64,000 nt of DNA from Rufibacter immobilis (GTDB lineage: Bacteria > Bacteroidota > Bacteroidia > Cytophagales > Hymenobacteraceae), in NCBI RefSeq assembly GCF_003721565.1, contig NZ_RJJE01000017.1:1600636-1664635 (forward strand), read 5' to 3'. The number at the start of each line of letters is the position of its first letter. Positions within the stretch are counted from its first letter, which is position 1. Both the position numbers and the translations under genes were made by a program. The notes beneath the pieces are model-generated. The model searched no databases. It was not told the DNA's origin and saw nothing but the letters and a program-made list of their open reading frames with translations. This document shows, in pieces, positions 58,796 through 64,000 of this stretch.

Positions 58796-59839
58796 CTATC
58801 TGCCGGAGCGGAGTTTTCTTACGGTAGCACCGGTCTGCCATAACTCTGACTCACGCACCTCCGCCAACTCGGCTTCCAGCTCGGCACGGTAGCCTGGGGT
58901 TGAACCGCGCTGAATGGTACGGGCCGCTTCCTGGCCAGACGCCACGCTGTCATACAGTTCATTCAATACAGGCAAGGTAGCCTCACGGAATTTGCCTTTC
59001 CAATCTAAAGCACCACGCTGAGCGGTTACAGAGCAGTTGCTGAACATCCAGTCCATACCGTTCTCGCCTACTAATGGCACCAGGCTCTGGGTTAGTTCTT
59101 CCACGGTTTCGTTGAACGCCTCAGACGGTGAGTGACCGCGCTGACGCAATACTTGGTACTGGGCTTCAATGATACCCGCCAAAGCACCCATCAACACACC
59201 GCGCTCACCAGTTAAATCAGAGTAGACTTCTTTTTTGAAATCAGTCTCAAATAGGTAACCAGAACCTACGCCAATGCCCATAGCAATAGCTTTCTCGTAG
59301 GCTTTACCTGTGGCATCCTGGAACACCGCGAACGAAGAGTTCAACCCGCTACCGGCTAAGAACAGACGGCGCAGGCTGGTGCCGCTTCCTTTAGGGGCTA
59401 CCAGAATCACATCTACATCAGCGGGCGGAACAATGTTGGTTTGCTCTTTGAACGTGATGCCGAAGCCGTGTGAGAAATACAGGGTGTTGCCTGGCTTCAA
59501 TCTTTCTTTGATGGTGGGCCAAACGGCAATCTGACCAGCGTCTGACAACAGGTTGCAGATGATGGTACCGCGCTCCACGGCTTCTTCAATAGAGAACAAG
59601 GTCTCGCCTTCTACAAAACCGTCTTGCTTGGCTTTCTCCCAAGAGGCTGAATCCTTGCGCTGGCCCACAATCACCTTGAAGCCATTGTCGCGCATGTTCA
59701 ACGCCTGACCCGGACCTTGCACGCCGTAGCCAATCACCGCAATCACTTCGTCTTTAAGCGTCTCTTGGGCTTTTGCCAACGGATATTCATCGCGGGTTAC
59801 AACGGTTTCTTCTACACCGCCGAAATTAATCTTTGCCAT
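58796..59839 (-). CDS. ilvC: ketol-acid reductoisomerase
   Basis: The 347-aa class I enzyme converts acetolactate or acetohydroxybutyrate to the dihydroxy acids using NADPH and magnesium. It has the dinucleotide-binding motif IGYGVQGPGQALNMRDNG, the PKGSGTSLRRLFLAGSGLNSSFAVFQDATGKA block, and the magnesium-binding segment in LTGERGVLMGALAGIIEAQYQVL. The normal GSQG motif reads VQGPGQA, as in the Bacteroidota/plant-like variant. The gene is the next after ilvN in the leftward run, but separated from it by 326 bp of repeats. Confidence 0.95.
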   Translation of the reverse strand: MAKINFGGVEETVVTRDEYPLAKAQETLKDEVIAVIGYGVQGPGQALNMRDNGFKVIVGQRKDSASWEKAKQDGFVEGETLFSIEEAVERGTIICNLLSDAGQIAVWPTIKERLKPGNTLYFSHGFGITFKEQTNIVPPADVDVILVAPKGSGTSLRRLFLAGSGLNSSFAVFQDATGKAYEKAIAMGIGVGSGYLFETDFKKEVYSDLTGERGVLMGALAGIIEAQYQVLRQRGHSPSEAFNETVEELTQSLVPLVGENGMDWMFSNCSVTAQRGALDWKGKFREATLPVLNELYDSVASGQEAARTIQRGSTPGYRAELEAELAEVRESELWQTGATVRKLRSGR

Positions 59840-59906
59840 TTTACTGTAGCTAATAAAGGTTTTAAGATGATTTACACTTCTAAAAGAGCCCTTCTGCGCT
59901 CTTTGC

Positions 59907-59942
59907 GTTTAGGAGCTGTTTTTGGAAAAACAGCCCCTAAAC
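59907..59942. repeat. Pal-1 palindrome copy 22
   Basis: GTTTAGGAGCTGTTTTT, centre GG, AAAAACAGCCCCTAAAC, upstream of ilvC. Confidence 0.9.
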
Positions 59943-59955
59943 GGCTTTTTTATCT

Positions 59956-60086
59956 CTGGCGCGAGTCTCCAGACTCGTGCCGATGGATGCGTGGAGTCTC
60001 CAGACTCCCATTACTTCTACTGGTGGTTCCCGGCGAGTCTGGAGACTCGCTTCATCTTTTGTCACGAGACTAGAGTCTCGCGCCAG
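59956..60086. repeat. Pal-2 composite palindrome, short copy
   Basis: A 131-bp element ending in CTGGCGCGAGTCTCCAGACT and its near complement (60063-60086). Inside are GGAGTCTCCAGACTCC and GCGAGTCTGGAGACTCGC hairpins. About 100 bp match the long copy at 58434-58653. It is in the ilvN-ilvC gap. Confidence 0.88.
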
Positions 60087-60103
60087 GAAATTCCAGACTT
60101 TCT

Positions 60104-60139
60104 GTTTTTGGCCTTTTTTCAGAAAAACAGGCTCTAAAA
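60104..60139. repeat. Pal-1 palindrome copy 23 (decayed)
   Basis: GTTTTTGGCCTTTTTTC then AGAAAAACAGGCTCTAAAA, 27 bp after the ilvN stop. Confidence 0.65.
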
Positions 60140-60165
60140 GCAATCGGACTCTCCTCGCCGCGGAA

Positions 60166-60774
60166 TTACATGCTGAACACCTTCTCGCGGCTGTTCAGGA
60201 ATTCGTTCTCCATGACCTCATGCCCCGGCTCGGCGCGCTCAAACTCACGCAGTTTGCGGTTGAAGCCGTCGCTGTCTTTGATGATGGCGATGCGGGCGCT
60301 GCGCACAAACTCAATCAACCCGAATGGCTGCAGAATTTTAATCAGGTTGTCGGTTTCCTCGCGGTGGCCGGTGGTTTCAAAGACAGTATAATCTTTTCTA
60401 ATCACCACCACACGGGCTCCATTTTCGCGCAGCAGCCGCTCCACTTTCGCTTTCTCGGCCACAATATCAGTGGGCACTTTGTAGAGGGCCATTTCTTGCC
60501 AAATCACATCTTCGTTGGTGTTGAAGTACACCTTGAGCACCTCTACCTGCTTCTCAATCTGGCGGGCAATTTTGCTCACCACCTCCTCAGTTTCGTGCAC
60601 CACGATGTTGAAGCGGTGAATTCCCTCTATCTCGCTGGGCGAGGTATTGAGGCTCTCAATGTTCATCTTGCGGCGCGAGAATATCATGGCGATGCGGTTG
60701 AGCAACCCAATCTGGTTCTCTGTGTACACCGTGATGTTGTATTCCTGCCGTTCTATTGGCGCTTGCTCACTCAT
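60166..60774 (-). CDS. ilvN: acetolactate synthase small (regulatory) subunit
   Basis: A 202-aa protein with an N-terminal ACT domain (about 11-85: YNITVYTENQIGLLNRIAMIFSRRKMNIESLNTSPSEIEGIHRF) and a C-terminal ALS small-subunit domain (about 95-175, ALYKVPTDIVAEKAKVERLLRENGARVVVIRKDY). It binds valine and controls the catalytic subunit encoded 21 bp upstream. The length, about 200, is of the longer IlvH-like kind usual in Bacteroidota (ilvH is an equally used symbol). Confidence 0.94.
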   Translation of the reverse strand: MSEQAPIERQEYNITVYTENQIGLLNRIAMIFSRRKMNIESLNTSPSEIEGIHRFNIVVHETEEVVSKIARQIEKQVEVLKVYFNTNEDVIWQEMALYKVPTDIVAEKAKVERLLRENGARVVVIRKDYTVFETTGHREETDNLIKILQPFGLIEFVRSARIAIIKDSDGFNRKLREFERAEPGHEVMENEFLNSREKVFSM

Positions 60775-60795
60775 CTTCTTCTTGGTTTAGCAAGG

Positions 60796-62529
60796 TTATT
60801 TCAATCTGATTTCACTCACGCTGCAGCCCTGCGGCACCATAGGGAACACGTTGTTCTCTTTGGTCACCATCACCTCCAGCAAGAAAGAGCCGGGGTTGGA
60901 GAGCATTTGCTGCAACGCCTCTACCAAGTCTTCGCGCTGGTTGATGCTGCGACCCGGTATGCCGTAACCCTTGGCTACCGTCACGTAATCTGGGCTGGTA
61001 ATGTCCACGAACGAGTAGCGGCGCTCATGGAACAGCTCCTGCCACTGGCGCACCATGCCCAGGAACTGGTTATTCAGAATCAGGATTTTCACGTCTATGC
61101 CGCTCTGCATGATGGTGCCCAGTTCCTGAATGGTCATCTGCACACCGCCGTCGCCAATTACGGCCACCACGGTTCTGTTAGGTGCCCCAAACTTGGCCCC
61201 GATGGCCGCCGGTAACGCGAAGCCCATGGTGCCCAAGCCGCCGCTGGTAATGTTGCTGCGGGTCTGGTTCAATTTGGCGTAGCGGCAGGCCACCATCTGG
61301 TGCTGGCCTACGTCGGTGACAATGATGACCTCGCCCTTAGTGAGCTCGTTCAGTTGCTGAATTACTTCGCCCATGGTCATCTCATCGCTGGTGGGGAACA
61401 ACTCTTCTCTGATGACAGCGTCAATTTCCTTCTGCTCGTACTCTTTGAACTTGGCCAGCCACTCGGTATGCTGTTTGGTTTCCACCATTTGGGTGAGCAA
61501 CGGTAAGGTTTCTTTGCAGTCGCCCCACACCGGCACGGTGGTTTTCACGTTCTTGTCAATCTCGGCGGGGTCAATGTCCAGGTGAATGACTTGGGCCTGC
61601 TTGGCATATTTGTCCAGGCGGCCGGTTACGCGGTCATCAAAGCGCATGCCTATGGCAATCAAGACATCGCACTCATTGGTCATCACGTTGGGGCCGTAGT
61701 TGCCGTGCATGCCCAGCATACCCACGTTCTGCGGGTGGTCGGTAGGCAACGCACCTGCGCCCATGATGGTCCAGGCCGCCGGGATTCCGGTTTTCTCCAG
61801 AAAAGTCCTGAACTCCTGCTCGGCAGAGCCGAGCATCACGCCCTGGCCCCATAGCACGAACGGCTTCTTGGCTTTATTAATTAATTCCGCCGCCTGGCGG
61901 ATGTATTCTTTGCGCACAATGGGCTTGGGCCGATAGCTGCGGATGTGGTCACACGGCGTGTAGCCCCGAAAAGCGAACTTCTGCAGCTGGGCGTTTTTGG
62001 TAATATCAATCAACACCGGACCGGGGCGACCACTGCGGGCAATGTGAAACGCTTTGGCCAATACCTCCGGAATCTCAGTGGCATCGGTTACCTGATAGTT
62101 CCACTTGGTGACCGGCGTGGTAATGCCAATTACATCTGCTTCCTGAAACGCATCTGTCCCTAGCAAGTGCGCGAATACCTGACCCGTGATACAGACCAAA
62201 GGCGTGCTGTCAATCAAGGCATCGGCGAGGCCGGTGACTAAATTGGTAGCACCGGGGCCGCTGGTAGCGAACACCACGCCTACTTTGCCGGAGCTTCGGG
62301 CATAGCCCTGGGCAGCGTGAATGCCGCCTTGCTCGTGGCGCACCAGTATGTGTTTCAAGTCACCTTCAAAGTCATAGAGCGCATCATAGATGGGCATGAT
62401 GGCTCCACCCGGATACCCGAAGATGGTGTCTACGCCTTCCACCACGAAGCCGTGCAGTAGCGCCTGGCTACCGCTAATCATGGTATCTGTCTCAGGCAAG
62501 GCTGGGGCTTGTTTCTCTTGCGTTAACAT
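60796..62529 (-). CDS. ilvB: acetolactate synthase large (catalytic) subunit
   Basis: With start [20 protein letters not shown] at 62529 the protein has 577 aa and overlaps the end of ilvD by 38 bp. ATG 62481 ([20 protein letters not shown]) would avoid the overlap and also fits. It is a ThDP-dependent enzyme: the catalytic glutamate is in [20 protein letters not shown], and [15 protein letters not shown] and the FAD region precede it. The ThDP/magnesium motif is [31 protein letters not shown]. It forms acetolactate from pyruvate, or acetohydroxybutyrate. Confidence 0.95.
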   Translation of the reverse strand: MLTQEKQAPALPETDTMISGSQALLHGFVVEGVDTIFGYPGGAIMPIYDALYDFEGDLKHILVRHEQGGIHAAQGYARSSGKVGVVFATSGPGATNLVTGLADALIDSTPLVCITGQVFAHLLGTDAFQEADVIGITTPVTKWNYQVTDATEIPEVLAKAFHIARSGRPGPVLIDITKNAQLQKFAFRGYTPCDHIRSYRPKPIVRKEYIRQAAELINKAKKPFVLWGQGVMLGSAEQEFRTFLEKTGIPAAWTIMGAGALPTDHPQNVGMLGMHGNYGPNVMTNECDVLIAIGMRFDDRVTGRLDKYAKQAQVIHLDIDPAEIDKNVKTTVPVWGDCKETLPLLTQMVETKQHTEWLAKFKEYEQKEIDAVIREELFPTSDEMTMGEVIQQLNELTKGEVIIVTDVGQHQMVACRYAKLNQTRSNITSGGLGTMGFALPAAIGAKFGAPNRTVVAVIGDGGVQMTIQELGTIMQSGIDVKILILNNQFLGMVRQWQELFHERRYSFVDITSPDYVTVAKGYGIPGRSINQREDLVEALQQMLSNPGSFLLEVMVTKENNVFPMVPQGCSVSEIRLK

Positions 62530-64000
62530 AGGCTTCGTCTTGTAAATCGGTGATACAACCGTGGCTGGCATCACTCACTGTTCTAATGTATTTCAATAGC
62601 ACACCGCCCTGCACGTTGGCTTTCGGGCGTTGCCACACGCTTCTGCGGGCAGTTAATTCGGCTTCGTCAAGCTGCACATCTATGGTGTTGGTGGTGGCGT
62701 CCAGCACAATCCAGTCGCCGTCTTCTACCAGAGCAATGGTGCCGCCGTCGTAGGCCTCTGGGCTCACGTGGCCAATCACAAAGCCGTGGGTACCACCCGA
62801 GAAACGGCCGTCGGTAATCAAAGCTACTTTGTCGCCTAACCCAGCACCCATGATGGCCGAGGTGGGTTTCAACATTTCGGGCATGCCCGGACCGCCTTTG
62901 GGCCCCACGTACCGGATGACGACGACCTGACCCGGTTGAATTTTCCCAGCGGCAATACCGTCATTCAGTTCTTCTTCTGAGTTGAACACAATGGCAGGGC
63001 CTTCAAACCGCAGTCCTTCTTTGCCCGAAATCTTAGCCACCGCTCCTTTAGAGGCCAGGTTGCCGTACAGAATCTGGATATGGCCGTCTGATTTGATGGG
63101 GTTGGAAAGTGGTCTCAGCAAATCCTGCTCCGCGCCCAGCGGTTTTATATTTTCCAGGTTTTCCGCCAAGGTTTTGCCAGTCACGGTCAATAAATCACCG
63201 TTCAGCAAACCAGCTTCCAGCAATGTTTTCTGCACAGCCGGTACACCGCCCAGCGCGGAAAGGTCTTCCATGAGGTACTTGCCACTGGGTTTCAAATCTG
63301 CCAACACCGGCACGCGGTTGCTCACGTCCTGGAAATCTTCCATAGTGAGATGCACGCCCGCCGCATGGGCAATGGCGATGAGGTGCAGCACGGCGTTGGT
63401 AGAACCGCCCAAAACCGTAATCATGACCAGCGCATTCTCAAACGCCTCACGGGTTAAGATGTCTCTGGGCTTGATGTCTTTCTCTAACAAATTCAGAATG
63501 TAGGCTCCGGTGTCCAGCGCTTCCTGGTTTTTCTCTGGGCTCACGGCTGTGGCCGAAGATGAGAACGGCAAGCTCATGCCCAGGGTCTCAATAGCCGCCG
63601 CCATGGTGTTGGCCGTGTACATTCCGCCGCAGGCGCCCGGACCCGGACACGCGTTCCGGATGATGCCGCGGTAGTCTTCGTCTGAGATAGTGCCATTCAG
63701 TTTTTTGCCGTAGGCCTCAAAACAAGACACAATGTTCAGCTTTTGGCCTTTGTACTCACCGCCTTTGATGGTGCCGCCGTAAATCATCACCGAGGGGCGG
63801 TTCAAGCGCGCCATGGCAATCAAGGCACCCGGCATGTTTTTATCACAGCCTACCACCGTGGCCACCGCATCATAGTAATGCGCACCGGCCATGGCTTCAA
63901 TGGAATCAGCAATCAGTTCTCTACTCACCAGAGAGTAGCGCATACCGGCGTTGCCGTTGGTAATGCCGTCGCTCACGCCAATGGTGTTGAACCGCAGGCC
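62492..64000 (-). CDS. ilvD: dihydroxy-acid dehydratase (N-terminus beyond the window)
   Basis: The frame is open to the window edge (first visible residues [20 protein letters not shown]), so about the first 60-70 residues are missing. The Fe-S cluster region is present: [18 protein letters not shown] and [19 protein letters not shown]. The C-terminal signature [41 protein letters not shown] is also present. It dehydrates dihydroxy acids to 2-oxo acids, the last common step to valine and isoleucine. It overlaps ilvB by 38 bp at its 3-prime end, consistent with an ilvD-ilvB-ilvN operon. Confidence 0.96.
   Translation of the reverse strand, partial: GLRFNTIGVSDGITNGNAGMRYSLVSRELIADSIEAMAGAHYYDAVATVVGCDKNMPGALIAMARLNRPSVMIYGGTIKGGEYKGQKLNIVSCFEAYGKKLNGTISDEDYRGIIRNACPGPGACGGMYTANTMAAAIETLGMSLPFSSSATAVSPEKNQEALDTGAYILNLLEKDIKPRDILTREAFENALVMITVLGGSTNAVLHLIAIAHAAGVHLTMEDFQDVSNRVPVLADLKPSGKYLMEDLSALGGVPAVQKTLLEAGLLNGDLLTVTGKTLAENLENIKPLGAEQDLLRPLSNPIKSDGHIQILYGNLASKGAVAKISGKEGLRFEGPAIVFNSEEELNDGIAAGKIQPGQVVVIRYVGPKGGPGMPEMLKPTSAIMGAGLGDKVALITDGRFSGGTHGFVIGHVSPEAYDGGTIALVEDGDWIVLDATTNTIDVQLDEAELTARRSVWQRPKANVQGGVLLKYIRTVSDASHGCITDLQDEAYVNARETSPSLA

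Noticed and set aside
376-60139. CRISPR array, because of many short repeats
   Set aside because: The Pal-1 copies are kilobases apart and separated by genes, with no regular spacers or cas genes.

Overview
The window is chromosomal DNA of a Bacteroidota bacterium, most likely order Cytophagales and family Hymenobacteraceae (Rufibacter/Hymenobacter/Pontibacter type). The evidence is a SusC/SusD pair, many short-signal lipoproteins, promoters of the TAnnTTTG type, no consistent Shine-Dalgarno sequences, a moderately GC-rich core genome, and gene families restricted to this phylum (DUF4861, DUF4625, DUF6169). Genus is inference only.

Layout. (1) 1-20704: a pectin/galacturonate utilisation locus. 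The leftward arm has a GH88/105 hydrolase (cut by the window edge), pectinesterase, PL1 pectate lyase, DUF4861 lipoprotein, DUF5123/DUF4957-type lipoprotein, SusD and SusC. The rightward arm has kduI, kduD, a LacI-type regulator, uxaB, uxaC, kdgK, eda and a hexuronate MFS transporter. LacI-like operators lie in the divergent susC/kduI region and before the GH105 gene, so the locus looks controlled by its own LacI protein rather than a hybrid two-component sensor. uxaA (altronate dehydratase) is not in the window. (2) 20742-24942: a YbjJ-like MFS protein and PEP carboxylase. (3) 24993-28730: an AT-rich accessory island bounded by inverted copies of a MITE-like element. It holds a 48-aa protein, a coiled-coil/winged-helix-like protein without internal methionine, an array of RNA-like hairpins between two opposed terminators, a frameshifted IS1595-family transposase, and a two-gene DUF6169 module with an operator-like palindrome. 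(4) 28891-33091: histidine degradation genes hutG, hutI, hutU. (5) 33434-37480: VF530 protein, RluF-like pseudouridine synthase, EcsC protein, M48 metalloprotease. (6) 37559-48150: a leftward locus proposed to handle a transition metal, perhaps zinc. It has two related His/Cys-rich small proteins, a TonB receptor, an AztD-like His-rich propeller lipoprotein, two DUF4625 lipoproteins and a three-gene ABC-2 transporter. (7) 48181-56870: CvpA-CAP fusion, GNAT protein, prephenate dehydrogenase, two unknowns, a glycosyltransferase, PAP2 phosphatase, tandem-ATPase ABC protein and glycerophosphodiesterase. (8) 57095-64000: branched-chain amino acid genes ilvA, ilvC, ilvN, ilvB, ilvD (ilvD cut by the window edge), all leftward.

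The most unusual feature is a dispersed palindromic repeat (here called Pal-1, core GTTTAGGGGCTCTTTTT-nn-AAAAAGAGCCCCTAAAC) present about 23 times in 64 kb, only between genes. Several copies have outer arms of different sequence that are still self-complementary. A second composite palindrome (Pal-2) occurs twice in the ilv region.
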